64,000 bases of DNA from Hyphomicrobiales bacterium (GTDB taxonomy: Bacteria; Pseudomonadota; Alphaproteobacteria; Rhizobiales; Rhizobiaceae), in NCBI GenBank assembly GCA_900472175.1, contig UCHD01000005.1, positions 310,001 through 374,000 of the forward strand, in the 5' to 3' direction. Positions 46,190 to 55,025 of the stretch are shown here, in pieces. The notes under the pieces were generated by a model. The model had not been told where the DNA came from. It was given only the letters and a program-made list of their open reading frames with translations, and ran no database searches. The translations under genes were made by a program, and so were the position numbers. How positions within the stretch are numbered: the stretch's first letter is position 1; every line of letters begins with the position of its first letter.

Positions 46190-47638
46190 TCAAGGCTGGA
46201 ACGGCAGGTCCTGACCGTTGATCTTCACCTTCTTGTTTTCGTCGACAGTAATATTCCACATCTGCCGGCCATCGGACGTCTGCTTGGCAAAGCCCTTGAC
46301 CATCAAGAGCATGAAGGCTGCCTGGCCGAATTCCGGCACGGTCGTCGCGTTCTTTTGCAGGTAGGAAACCGTGTTGTCGAAATCCTTGGCATAAAGCGTG
46401 ATGTCGGTGTTTTGGCGGCCCTGATCTTCGGGGTAGACCGTCGTCGTGCCCGAGAGACTGAAATCGTAGACGGCGGAGCGGGCCGAAACCTCGTCATAGC
46501 GGATGGTCATGGCGCCGCCTGGCATAAATATGCGGCCAGCCTCTGCCGATTGTTCGTCGGTCAACGGCTTGTCTGTATCGAAATTGGCATGATCGATCAG
46601 ATAGGTGATGCCGCTGGCCAGATTCAGCTTTTCCAGCGAGATACGGGTTGTCACGGTTTCCGGAAGCGCCGAAGCAAAGGCATCCGGAACCAGGCCCTGC
46701 GGCAACGACGGCTTGTCGATGGTCACGCCGAAGCCGACTTTCGCGTCGTCCTTCAGGCCATTGGTGTCGATCGTGTAGCGCAGGGTTTCCGCACCATAGG
46801 TACCGGTCGGGGTTGCGACCTTGAGATTGGCGACCTCGATCGATTCCAAAAGGTTCTCAAACATCGGCAGATTGGCGCGAACCAGCGACTTCAGGCGCAC
46901 CTGCTCTGTTGCCAGCAGCTTGTCCTTCTTCACATTGTCGAGGATGAAAAAAACCAGATCCTGCAGCGGCCGGTAGGCAAGGCCGTTGAAGGCGACGTCC
47001 GCCGTCACCGTGCCGGCGGAAATATCCACCTTCATCTTTGAGGGATCGATGATTGTTTCGGTAAAGCCGTTCAGCGCCGTGTTGCCGCGAATGTCGATGG
47101 TTTCGGGCGTGGCCCGCGTCGAGTTCATCGTCGATTTCATCGACCCGAATCGCGCCTCGACCGATTGCTGCGGCGATGTCGAGGTCATGAAAAGACCGTT
47201 GGCCGACATGTCTGCCGATTTGAAATAGAGCAGATCCGGATCGACAATGCCTTCGGTTCGCATCGCATCGATCTTGTAGGTGAAATCGGTCTTTTCGGTT
47301 CCCGCCGTGAACTGCCCCTTCACATCGAGGTCGGCAGACTGGGAAAAGTGCCAAAGCCCGTCTTCCATCGGACGGATCAGCGAAAGCAGCGGCTTCAGGC
47401 CTGAAATACTGAAGGTCTTCGGGTCCACATCTTTCAGAAGGATCGTTGGATCGAAGGTTAGTTCATAGTCGGCGGTGCCGGGCCGCACCTTGATCAGGCC
47501 GGATTTTGCCAGAGTTTCCGGCAGGTAGGAGTTGAATTTCTGCTCAAGTTCCTGCGCGCCCTGATGGCTGATATCCGCAGCCTGCACTGACTGGGTGATA
47601 AGGGCGGTTGAAAGCAGAAGGGCAGGAATCAGGCGCAT
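46190..47638 (-). CDS. Exported protein of unknown function
   Basis: The 482-residue protein has a signal peptide (MRLIPALLLSTALITQSVQAA) and a long region of alternating strands with no motif that I recognise. ATG 47638 follows GAGGAG; the frame is open to 47728 without a better start. The composition suggests a periplasmic or outer-membrane-associated beta-rich protein. Confidence 0.8.
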   Translation of the reverse strand: MRLIPALLLSTALITQSVQAADISHQGAQELEQKFNSYLPETLAKSGLIKVRPGTADYELTFDPTILLKDVDPKTFSISGLKPLLSLIRPMEDGLWHFSQSADLDVKGQFTAGTEKTDFTYKIDAMRTEGIVDPDLLYFKSADMSANGLFMTSTSPQQSVEARFGSMKSTMNSTRATPETIDIRGNTALNGFTETIIDPSKMKVDISAGTVTADVAFNGLAYRPLQDLVFFILDNVKKDKLLATEQVRLKSLVRANLPMFENLLESIEVANLKVATPTGTYGAETLRYTIDTNGLKDDAKVGFGVTIDKPSLPQGLVPDAFASALPETVTTRISLEKLNLASGITYLIDHANFDTDKPLTDEQSAEAGRIFMPGGAMTIRYDEVSARSAVYDFSLSGTTTVYPEDQGRQNTDITLYAKDFDNTVSYLQKNATTVPEFGQAAFMLLMVKGFAKQTSDGRQMWNITVDENKKVKINGQDLPFQP

Positions 47639-47721
47639 CGAAAACTCCTCAGATGATTGCGAGGCAACATATCGCCGATCGGCCGAAGGGCAAGCATCAA
47701 GGCGCCAGCAAAACACCACAT

Positions 47722-47763
47722 ACGGCAACGCCGTTCGCCAGAGTTAACGAACGGCGTTGCCGT
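47722..47763. terminator. Long hairpin downstream of ychF
   Basis: A 16-bp perfect stem (ACGGCAACGCCGTTCG / CGAACGGCGTTGCCGT) with a 10-base loop, located between the ychF stop and the exported-protein gene on the same strand. It is a probable terminator without a strong T run. Confidence 0.65.
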
Positions 47764-47815
47764 GTCTTGAATTTTTTGCCGGAAACGCAGCCGCTCGGGC
47801 GGCCGTGCGCTTCGT

Positions 47816-48919
47816 TTAGGTGTTGAAGCGGAAGTGGATCACGTCGCCGTCCTGGACGACATATTCCTTGCCTTCGTCGCGGGCCTTGCCGGCTTCCTTG
47901 GCGCCGGTTTCGCCGCCAAACGCGATGTAATCGTCATAGGCAATGGTGAAGGCGCGAATGAAGCCGCGTTCGAAATCCGTGTGGATGACGCCGGCTGCGG
48001 CCGGTGCCTTGGTTCCGCGCGGGATGGTCCAAGCGCGGGTTTCCTTGGGGCCGACCGTGAAATAGGTGATCAGGTCGAGCAGCTTGTAGCCGGCGCGGAT
48101 CAGCTGGTCGAGACCGGCTTCATGCAGGCCCAGCGCTTCCAGGAATTCCTTGGATTCTTCTTCCGGCAGCTGCGCTACTTCGGATTCGATCGCAGCCGAG
48201 ATAACGACGGTTTCTGCACCCTGCGCCTTGGCCATGGCTTCGACGGCCTTGGTATGGGCATTGCCGGTTGCAGCATCGGCTTCCGCGACGTTGCAGACGT
48301 AGAGAACCGGGTGGGCGGTCAAAAGATTGAGGCCCTGCAGGATGAGCTTTTCTTCCGCATCCAGTGACGGCAGAAGCGTGCGCACCGGCTTGCCGTCCTG
48401 CAGCAGCTTCAAGGCCGCATCCATGACCGGCAAGAGTGCGACCGATTCCTTGTCCTTCGAGGCTGCACGCTTGCGCGTCTGCTCGGTGCGGCGCTCCAGG
48501 CTTTCGAGGTCGGCGAGCATCAGCTCGGTCTCGATCGTTTCGGCATCGCCGACCGGGTTGATGCGGCCTTCGACATGGGTGATGTCGTCGTCTTCGAAGC
48601 AGCGCAGCACATGAACCGTCGCATCGACTTCGCGGATATTGGCGAGGAACTTGTTGCCCAGGCCTTCGCCCTTCGATGCGCCGCGCACGAGGCCGGCGAT
48701 ATCGACGAAGGAGATGCGGGTCGGGATCAGTTCCTTGGACTTGGCGATATCGGCGAGCTTGCGCATGCGCGGATCAGGCACCGCCACTTCGCCGGTGTTC
48801 GGCTCGATGGTGCAGAACGGATAGTTGGCGGCCTGCGCCTGCGCCGTCTTGGTCAGCGCGTTGAAGAGAGTGGACTTGCCGACATTCGGCAGTCCGACGA
48901 TACCGCATTTGAAACCCAT
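47816..48919 (-). CDS. ychF: Obg-like ATPase YchF
   Basis: The 367-residue protein is a universally conserved P-loop ATPase of the Obg family, linked to ribosome and oxidative-stress control. It has [30 protein letters not shown] and NVAEAD in the place of NKxD, which gives ATP rather than GTP preference, plus a C-terminal TGS-like domain with [13 protein letters not shown] 48919 starts the conserved MGFKCGIVG; an upstream in-frame start at 48985 is rejected. Confidence 0.95.
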   Translation of the reverse strand: MGFKCGIVGLPNVGKSTLFNALTKTAQAQAANYPFCTIEPNTGEVAVPDPRMRKLADIAKSKELIPTRISFVDIAGLVRGASKGEGLGNKFLANIREVDATVHVLRCFEDDDITHVEGRINPVGDAETIETELMLADLESLERRTEQTRKRAASKDKESVALLPVMDAALKLLQDGKPVRTLLPSLDAEEKLILQGLNLLTAHPVLYVCNVAEADAATGNAHTKAVEAMAKAQGAETVVISAAIESEVAQLPEEESKEFLEALGLHEAGLDQLIRAGYKLLDLITYFTVGPKETRAWTIPRGTKAPAAAGVIHTDFERGFIRAFTIAYDDYIAFGGETGAKEAGKARDEGKEYVVQDGDVIHFRFNT

Positions 48920-49108
48920 GGTCTTGAAACCTGTCCGATCGAATTCTGTTGCTGTGCCTTTTGCGGAAACTTGGGCCGAGGTCAAGCCTCAGACCGGTTT
49001 TGCGGCCTTTATAGGGGAGATGGCGGCCGAGTGCATCTTGTTTGAAGCCCGTTTGCGATGCACAATAGCGGTTTCCACCACTCCCTGTGATCAAAGGGCG
49101 GATTTCCG

Positions 49109-49420
49109 ATGGCGGATAACGACACCAGTATCAAACCCAAAACTGTGACCAAGCCGAAGCTGGAAAGGCCGAAGCTCTACAAGGTCATTCTGGTCAACGA
49201 CGACTACACCCCGCGCGAATTCGTCATCATGGTGCTGAAGGCGGTGTTCCACATGAGCGAGGAGACTGGCTACCGGATGATGATGACGGCGCACAAGATG
49301 GGCGTCTGCGTCATTGTCGTCTGTGCCCGGGATATTGCCGAGAGCAAGGCCAAGGAAGCCACGGATCTCGGCAAGGAGGCGGGCTTTCCGCTGATGTTCA
49401 TGACGGAGCCGGAGGAATAG
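49109..49420 (+). CDS. clpS: ClpS adaptor, probably the second paralogue
   Basis: The 103-residue protein delivers N-degron substrates to ClpAP. The binding-pocket start VNDDYTPREFVIMVLKAVF is present, but the residue matching the E. coli gate methionine 40 is arginine, and the C-terminus (LMFMTEPEE) differs from classical ClpS. No clpA follows. Rhizobia commonly have two ClpS; this fits the less canonical one. Confidence 0.9.
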   Translation: MADNDTSIKPKTVTKPKLERPKLYKVILVNDDYTPREFVIMVLKAVFHMSEETGYRMMMTAHKMGVCVIVVCARDIAESKAKEATDLGKEAGFPLMFMTEPEE

Positions 49421-49425
49421 CAGGG

Positions 49426-49887
49426 CTAAATCCCTGCGGGGCGCCTGACCTGAAAGCCGGTCTTATCCTGCTTGAACCCGCAGCCCTGATAAAACTTCAG
49501 CGTCGCGGGATCCTTGGAGCCGGTCAGCAGCATGACCTTGTAGCAACCGGCGCTCCAGGCGCGCTCGAAGGCATCCGCAATCAAGGCTCTCGCATGGCCG
49601 CGTTTGCGGTACTCAGCGTGCGTGACGACATTTTCGATCAGCGCATAAGGCGCGCCGCCGCGCGTCAGGTTCGGGATCACCACCAGCGTTACCGAAGAGG
49701 TCAAGGTCTCGCCCGAGACGCCGGTCAGCACCGTCATGCCGGGTTGGGCTACGATCTCGGCAAAGCGCCCGGCGGCGATGTCCGGTGCCATCTCCGGATC
49801 GTCCGCGTTGAGGTGCCGGTAGAGCGCAAGCAGGGCAGGGAGGTCGTTTTTCTCAGCGCGCCGGATGTGGAAGTCGCCGGTTTGCAC
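49426..49887 (-). CDS. GNAT-family N-acetyltransferase
   Basis: The 153-residue protein has HAEYRKRGHARALIADAF as the acetyl-CoA loop and a CYKVMLLTGSKDPATLKFYQGCGF ending. It begins with GTG at 49887, three bases after the pth stop, with AAGGAC inside the pth end, so it is coupled to pth. The substrate is unknown. Confidence 0.87.
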   Translation of the reverse strand: MQTGDFHIRRAEKNDLPALLALYRHLNADDPEMAPDIAAGRFAEIVAQPGMTVLTGVSGETLTSSVTLVVIPNLTRGGAPYALIENVVTHAEYRKRGHARALIADAFERAWSAGCYKVMLLTGSKDPATLKFYQGCGFKQDKTGFQVRRPAGI

Positions 49888-49890
49888 GGG

Positions 49891-50607
49891 CTATTCGTCC
49901 TTATTGCCGAACAGCTTTTTCAGCATGTCGGCCATCGGGCCGGTTGTCGGCAGGATTTTCGGTTGGGCATTGTTGCGGGCCTGGCGGATATGCGATTTTC
50001 CGGCTGGGGGCTTGGCCGGCGCCGGTTCAGGCTCCGGTTTGCCGCCGGTAGCCAGCGTCAGCTTGTTGAGAAATTGCGAATCCTCGGCCTTCACCAGCAT
50101 GCCGGCATTGTCGGCCAGCGCATCGAGCAGCGGTTCCAGCCAGACCTTGTCGGCCTTGGCGAAATCACCGAGCACATGGCCGTGCACCCTCTCCTTCGAG
50201 CCTGGGTGACCGATACCGAGGCGCAGCCGGCGGTATTCGCGGCCGCAATGGGCGTCGAGCGACTTGATGCCGTTATGGCCGCCATGGCCGCCACCCGTCT
50301 TGATCCGCGCCTTGCCCTCGATCAGGTCGAGTTCATCGTAGATCGCCAGAATGTCTTTCGGCTCGAGCTTGTAGAAGCGCATGGCTTCGCCGACCGCCTC
50401 GCCCGAGAGATTCATGAAAGTCTGCGGTTTCATCAAGAGCACACGCTCGCCGCCGATCTCGCCTTCCGAAATCAGTGCCTTGAACTTCTTCGACCAGGGC
50501 GAAAAGCCGTGACGCCGCTGGATCGCGTCAACGGCCATGAAGCCGATATTGTGGCGGTTACCGGCATATTCGGCGCCGGGATTACCGAGACCTGCGAAAA
50601 TCAGCAT
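49891..50607 (-). CDS. pth: Peptidyl-tRNA hydrolase
   Basis: The 238-residue enzyme frees peptidyl-tRNA. It has [20 protein letters not shown] with the catalytic His, [13 protein letters not shown], and [29 protein letters not shown]-terminal Pro/Ala/Lys-rich extension of about 45 residues ends in [12 protein letters not shown] 50607 begins the family N-terminus, so the frame upstream to 50643 is not used. Confidence 0.94.
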   Translation of the reverse strand: MLIFAGLGNPGAEYAGNRHNIGFMAVDAIQRRHGFSPWSKKFKALISEGEIGGERVLLMKPQTFMNLSGEAVGEAMRFYKLEPKDILAIYDELDLIEGKARIKTGGGHGGHNGIKSLDAHCGREYRRLRLGIGHPGSKERVHGHVLGDFAKADKVWLEPLLDALADNAGMLVKAEDSQFLNKLTLATGGKPEPEPAPAKPPAGKSHIRQARNNAQPKILPTTGPMADMLKKLFGNKDE

Positions 50608-50725
50608 GGGTGTATCTCTAACAGTCGGACAGACGTCTTGCACCGCGTTGGCGGCCGGATGTCAACCGTCTGGCGTGTGCGAGGGCCGGTTTTCTGGTCT
50701 GGCCCTCCGCTGAACGCAATGCGGG

Positions 50726-51442
50726 TTAGCGGTTGGGACGCAGTCCGTACTTTATGAAGATCCGGTCCTGCGTGCCATCGGCAATCAGTTTATCGAGTTG
50801 CGCCTGCATTGCCGTGACTATGCTATCGGGCAGATCGAGATTGCAGGCAAAGCCATAGAGCTTGCCTTCGAGAACAAGCGCACTCTCAAGCGCTGCCCCT
50901 TGGTCGCGCATCGTCTCGAACGTCTTTTCCGAAGTCATCATCAGGTCGATGCGGCCGCTCAGGAGCTTCTTTGCCGTCGTTTCCATATCGGCCGCGAGAT
51001 CGACCTTGGGGAAAGCGTTCTTCTGCAGATAGTTGGCCGAAAAATCGTCGCGCTGTGTACCGACGGTGAAGCGCTTGGCTTCTTCGGCATTGGCCGGATT
51101 CACGCCCGAGCCTGTCTTGCGCACCATCACCATGCGATCGATCAGCAGGGGCTCGACCCATTTGAACCGCTTGTCGCGGTCGTCATCGTGACCGGTGGTG
51201 AAAAGACAGGTCCACGGCTGGTTTTCCGTCAGCGACAGCGCCCGCGCCCAGGGCAGGATCTTGAGCGAGTAGGGGGTGCCAAGCGCCTTCATCATCTGTT
51301 CGGCCTGCTCGACGGCGGCGCCACTAATGACGCCGTTTTTGCTGAAATTGTAGGGAGGATATTCCTCCGTCAGCAATTTCAATGTCTCGGCATTCGCCGT
51401 GCCCGACAAAAGGAGAGCGAGTGCGAACGCCACGTGTCTCAT
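50726..51442 (-). CDS. Periplasmic substrate-binding protein (SBP family 3)
   Basis: The 238-residue protein has a signal peptide (MRHVAFALALLLSGTANA) and the SBP-3 pattern: LLTEEYPPYNFSKNGVISGAAVEQAE, WTCLFTTGHDDDRDKRFKWVEP. It lacks a neighbouring ABC permease and ATPase. It lies 22 bases downstream of the GGDEF-EAL gene on the same strand, so it may supply a ligand signal to that receptor, as binding proteins do in other c-di-GMP systems. Confidence 0.88.
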   Translation of the reverse strand: MRHVAFALALLLSGTANAETLKLLTEEYPPYNFSKNGVISGAAVEQAEQMMKALGTPYSLKILPWARALSLTENQPWTCLFTTGHDDDRDKRFKWVEPLLIDRMVMVRKTGSGVNPANAEEAKRFTVGTQRDDFSANYLQKNAFPKVDLAADMETTAKKLLSGRIDLMMTSEKTFETMRDQGAALESALVLEGKLYGFACNLDLPDSIVTAMQAQLDKLIADGTQDRIFIKYGLRPNR

Positions 51443-51464
51443 ATCCGTTCTCCCTTTATCCTTG

Positions 51465-53855
51465 TCATGCGAGGCTGGTTGCCTTTGCTTCGGATTCCAT
51501 TTCCAGCATCAAAAGCATGTTCTCGATCGGCATCGGCCGGCTGAAAAGATAGCCCTGGCCGTAGTCGAGGCCGAGCTTGCGCAGCAGTTCCCATTGCTCC
51601 TTGGTCTCGATGCCTTCGGCAACGACGGTACAGCCCATCTGGTGGGAGATGGTCCGGATACCCTTGATCAGCATGCGGCTCTTGCGGCGAATGTCGGCGG
51701 TCCCGGTCGTCAGCGATCGCGTGAAGGACTGGTCGACCTTGACGATATCGACCGGGAATCGGTTGAGATAGCTGAGCGAGGAGTAACCGGTGCCGAAATC
51801 GTCGAGCGCGATGCGGCAGCCGAATTCGCTGAGCTGCTTGAGCACCGCGTGTATATCCGGATTGTCCAGCATCAGCACCGCTTCGGTGATCTCGATGACG
51901 ATGCGGGAAGGAGAGATATGGTGCTTGAGCAACAGCGCTGCGAGCTTGTGCGGCAGCGTTTCTTCGAATTGCAGCGGCGAAAAATTGACTGCGAGATAGG
52001 TGGTCTCCGTGCCTTCCAGTTGCGTCAGGCGGGCGAGGTGGCTGATCGCCTTTTCCAGCACGCGCTCGCCGATGCGGGCGATCGAGCCGGTTTCCTCGGC
52101 AATGCCGATGATCTTGGCCGGCGGCATGATGCCTTTTTCCGGATGGTTCATGCGCATCAGCGCTTCGAACCCGGCGATGCGGCCATCACTGAGGCTGACG
52201 ATCGGCTGCAGATAGGCTTCAAGCCAATCTTCCTTGAGACCGGTTTCGATGTTCTGTTCCATCTCATGGCGCTCGCGGGCCGTGTCGAGCATGCTGGTAT
52301 CGAAGAGCAGCATGCCGTTCTTGCCGTCGCGCTTGCGCGCATACATCGCCATATCGGATTTCAGCAGCAATTCAGCTGCATTCGCTGCGTGGTCCGGATA
52401 CAGCGCGATACCGACGCTGGCACTGACCGAAAGCTCGGCACCTTCGACGAGGATCGGCTGGCGCAGACTGGCGCAGATGCGGTCACCGATCTCGCTTGCC
52501 AGCGCTTCCACATCCTCGGCGCTGACCAGGATGGCGAATTCATCGCCACCGAGCCGCGACATCGTGTCGTCGGGGCGAAGCGTTGTGCGGACGCGGGCAA
52601 CGACCTGGCGCAATACTTCGTCGCCGGCTGCATGGCCGAAATTATCGTTGATCCATTTGAAGCGGTCGAGATCGATGAAGATGCAGGCGAGCTGCATCGT
52701 ATTTTCGTCGGCTTGACGAATGCCTTCGTCAAGGGCGGCTTCGAAACCCTGCCGGTTGAGAAGACCGGTCAGATGGTCGGTGATCGCCTGTGCGTGGTTG
52801 CGGCTTTCTGCCTGCTTCAGCTCCGTGACGTCGGTCATGACCGACAGGGAGAGGCCACCGCGCTCGCCGCTGGTTGCGCTTTTCATCTCGAGGATGAGAA
52901 CGGTCATCGTCTCACCGTTCGCCTTGATGAACGGGACGGTAACTTCGCAGATATTGGCATGGGTGGTGTTGCCGTTGCGGCGGCGTGCCCGATAGGTTTC
53001 GTGCCAGTGCTCGTCGACGAAATCGGTAAAGACACGTCCGATGACATCGCTGCGGCCATAGCCCGTGGCGGTCAGCCAGTAGTCGCTGACGGCGGTCAGG
53101 CAATTGGCCGGGTCGAGGGAAAACAGCATCGACGGGCTCAGATTGTAGATGTCGGTGGCGCGGCTATGGGCGAGCTTCAGCTCGGTTTCCTCACGCTCCA
53201 GCTTGCTTTGCATCTCGTTGAAATTATGTGCCAGCGTTCCCATTTCGTCGTCCGATGTCCAATCGACATGGTGGCGCGAGCCGAGCCTTCTTGTGGCTTC
53301 GATTGCCGCCGTCAGCCGCATCAGCGGCCGGATGACCGTGAGGCGGTTGCCGAGGATGGCCGCTGCAAAGACGATGCCGACGGCGACGATCAGGATAATG
53401 AAGATGCTCAGCTCGTCGCTGCTGAAGCGTGTGAGAAGACCGGGGGTCTTCACCCATATCTCCACAGTGCCGACGGATTTCAGTCCATCCCGGGAATTGT
53501 AGAAGATCTCCTTGGTGAGAACCGTGTGCGGCAGATTGGTATCCGCGGGGCCGGCGGGAACTCTAAGAGAGATCGATTGCGAACTGTCTTTGACGTGCAC
53601 CGACATGATGGCGGCGTCAGCGATCAGCGACTGAGCGATCTGCTGGACAGCATCGGTGTCGAAATCCCAGAGGGGCTTGGCAAGCGCCTGAGCGCTTGCT
53701 TCCATGAGAACCTGCGTGTTCTGCAGACTGTCACGGGCAACACGCTCTGACGACAAAGTCAGAAACAACACGATCAGAGGAGCGATAAAGACAAATATCG
53801 CACCACAAACGATCGCAATAAAACGGTTTTCAACAGAGTGCATCATCGGATGCAC
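51465..53855 (-). CDS. HAMP-PAS-GGDEF-EAL cyclic-di-GMP protein
   Basis: The 796-residue inner-membrane protein has a helix near residues 12-34, a periplasmic domain to about 148, a second helix near 149-171, a HAMP region, a PAS domain around 232-350, GGDEF (RLGGDEF at 436-440) and EAL (FEALMRM at about 565). The product-inhibition site RPDD lies five residues before GGDEF. EAL catalytic elements are intact: NFSP, EITEAVL, DDFGTGYSS, KVD and AEGIE. It could both make and degrade c-di-GMP. The periplasmic domain probably senses a ligand. Confidence 0.93.
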   Translation of the reverse strand: MHPMMHSVENRFIAIVCGAIFVFIAPLIVLFLTLSSERVARDSLQNTQVLMEASAQALAKPLWDFDTDAVQQIAQSLIADAAIMSVHVKDSSQSISLRVPAGPADTNLPHTVLTKEIFYNSRDGLKSVGTVEIWVKTPGLLTRFSSDELSIFIILIVAVGIVFAAAILGNRLTVIRPLMRLTAAIEATRRLGSRHHVDWTSDDEMGTLAHNFNEMQSKLEREETELKLAHSRATDIYNLSPSMLFSLDPANCLTAVSDYWLTATGYGRSDVIGRVFTDFVDEHWHETYRARRRNGNTTHANICEVTVPFIKANGETMTVLILEMKSATSGERGGLSLSVMTDVTELKQAESRNHAQAITDHLTGLLNRQGFEAALDEGIRQADENTMQLACIFIDLDRFKWINDNFGHAAGDEVLRQVVARVRTTLRPDDTMSRLGGDEFAILVSAEDVEALASEIGDRICASLRQPILVEGAELSVSASVGIALYPDHAANAAELLLKSDMAMYARKRDGKNGMLLFDTSMLDTARERHEMEQNIETGLKEDWLEAYLQPIVSLSDGRIAGFEALMRMNHPEKGIMPPAKIIGIAEETGSIARIGERVLEKAISHLARLTQLEGTETTYLAVNFSPLQFEETLPHKLAALLLKHHISPSRIVIEITEAVLMLDNPDIHAVLKQLSEFGCRIALDDFGTGYSSLSYLNRFPVDIVKVDQSFTRSLTTGTADIRRKSRMLIKGIRTISHQMGCTVVAEGIETKEQWELLRKLGLDYGQGYLFSRPMPIENMLLMLEMESEAKATSLA

Positions 53856-54020
53856 CCGGTCGCGTTGGCAATCTTACGTCCCATTAGGATTCTCGTACAC
53901 TGAAGCCGGACAATCCCCCGCCGACAACACATCACGAAAATCTTAAATGTTGTTGAAACCCTGAGACGAAAACTGGGGTGGCTGCCGCGAGAGGCAAAAC
54001 CTTGAGGTGAGCGAAGTAAC

Positions 54021-54053
54021 AAAAAGCCCGCCTCACCGGGGTGAAGCGGGCTT
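54021..54053 (-). terminator. Intrinsic terminator of rplY
   Basis: On the minus strand AAGCCCGC with an extended stem pairs with GCGGGCTT, followed by TTT. It lies just beyond the rplY stop. Confidence 0.88.
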
Positions 54054-54079
54054 CAATCCAGGCCGTCAGGCCGGAATTT

Positions 54080-54682
54080 TTACTCGGCTACAACTTCTTC
54101 TTCCTTCGTGCCGCCAGCTGGCTGCGCGATGGTCGCAATCGTGAAGTCGCGATCGGCGATAACCGGCGATGCGTTCTTCGGAAGCTTGATGTTCGAGATG
54201 TGGATGCCGTCGCCGATCTTCAGGCCCGACAGGTCAGCCGTCAGGAATTCCGGAATGTCGTCGGCCGGAACAACCAGTTCGACTTCGTGACGAACGATGT
54301 TCAGAACGCCACCGATCTTGAGGCCCGGGGACTTTTCTTCGTTGACGAAGTGAACCGGAACTTCAACCGTGACAACGCTGTCCTTCGAAACGCGAAGGAA
54401 GTCGACATGCATGGTGAAGTCACGAACCGGATCCAGCTGGTAGTCCTTCGGCAGGACGCGGATCTTCTCGCCGCCAACGTCGATCGTGGCGATCGTGGTC
54501 ATGAAACCACCGGCGTGAATTTTCTGGGTGATTTCCTTCGTGGAGAGGGCGATGGAAATCGGAGCCTGCTTGTCACCATAGATGACTGCAGGAATAAGAC
54601 CGTTGCGGCGAAGTTCACGGGAGGACCCCTTACCAACCCGTTCGCGCGTTTCGGCCTTGAGCTCGTAGGATGCGTGGCTCAT
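54080..54682 (-). CDS. rplY: 50S ribosomal protein L25/Ctc
   Basis: The 200-residue protein has the L25 N-terminal domain ([30 protein letters not shown]) and the Ctc-type C-terminal domain ([31 protein letters not shown]), ending in an acidic tail. It binds 5S rRNA in the large subunit. In many alphaproteobacteria rplY directly precedes pth; here two unrelated genes separate them. Confidence 0.94.
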   Translation of the reverse strand: MSHASYELKAETRERVGKGSSRELRRNGLIPAVIYGDKQAPISIALSTKEITQKIHAGGFMTTIATIDVGGEKIRVLPKDYQLDPVRDFTMHVDFLRVSKDSVVTVEVPVHFVNEEKSPGLKIGGVLNIVRHEVELVVPADDIPEFLTADLSGLKIGDGIHISNIKLPKNASPVIADRDFTIATIAQPAGGTKEEEVVAE

Positions 54683-55025
54683 GGTCTTAACCTTTCTGGT
54701 GTTTTTGGAGAGCTCATCCGCTTATGTATAAAGACTGGATGAACCGAGACGTTTGACCGTCTCATCCGCATTTGCCTCCAAGGGTGTCTGCGCGGACGCG
54801 CGTCCATAGCCGAGAACGCCCGCAATTGCAAGCAAGGCCCGGTTTGGTAGGAAAACCCCGGTTCTGCCAGAAAGATAATCCTGAAAGTAGCAATGCAACC
54901 AGTGCCGCATCTTATGAGCGATGCCATTCAGAGCTTGATAACCGTCAAATCATTGATTTTCGTCGACGTTAACCTCTCTTAGCGCTTGCGTGGCAGAGTG
55001 CGGCCACGTTCAAAACAGGTGTCCC
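54683..55025. other. Divergent region between rplY and the first MHYT gene
   Basis: The 343 bases hold no gene that I can support. There is a palindrome GGACGCGCGTCC near 54793-54804. Promoters for rplY and the MHYT gene are expected here but not assigned. Confidence 0.35.

Noticed and set aside
51399-53750. 783-residue open frame opposite the HAMP-PAS-GGDEF-EAL gene
   Set aside because: Same effect of codon bias; composition is rich in repeated His, Asp, Arg and Gln typical of shadow frames.
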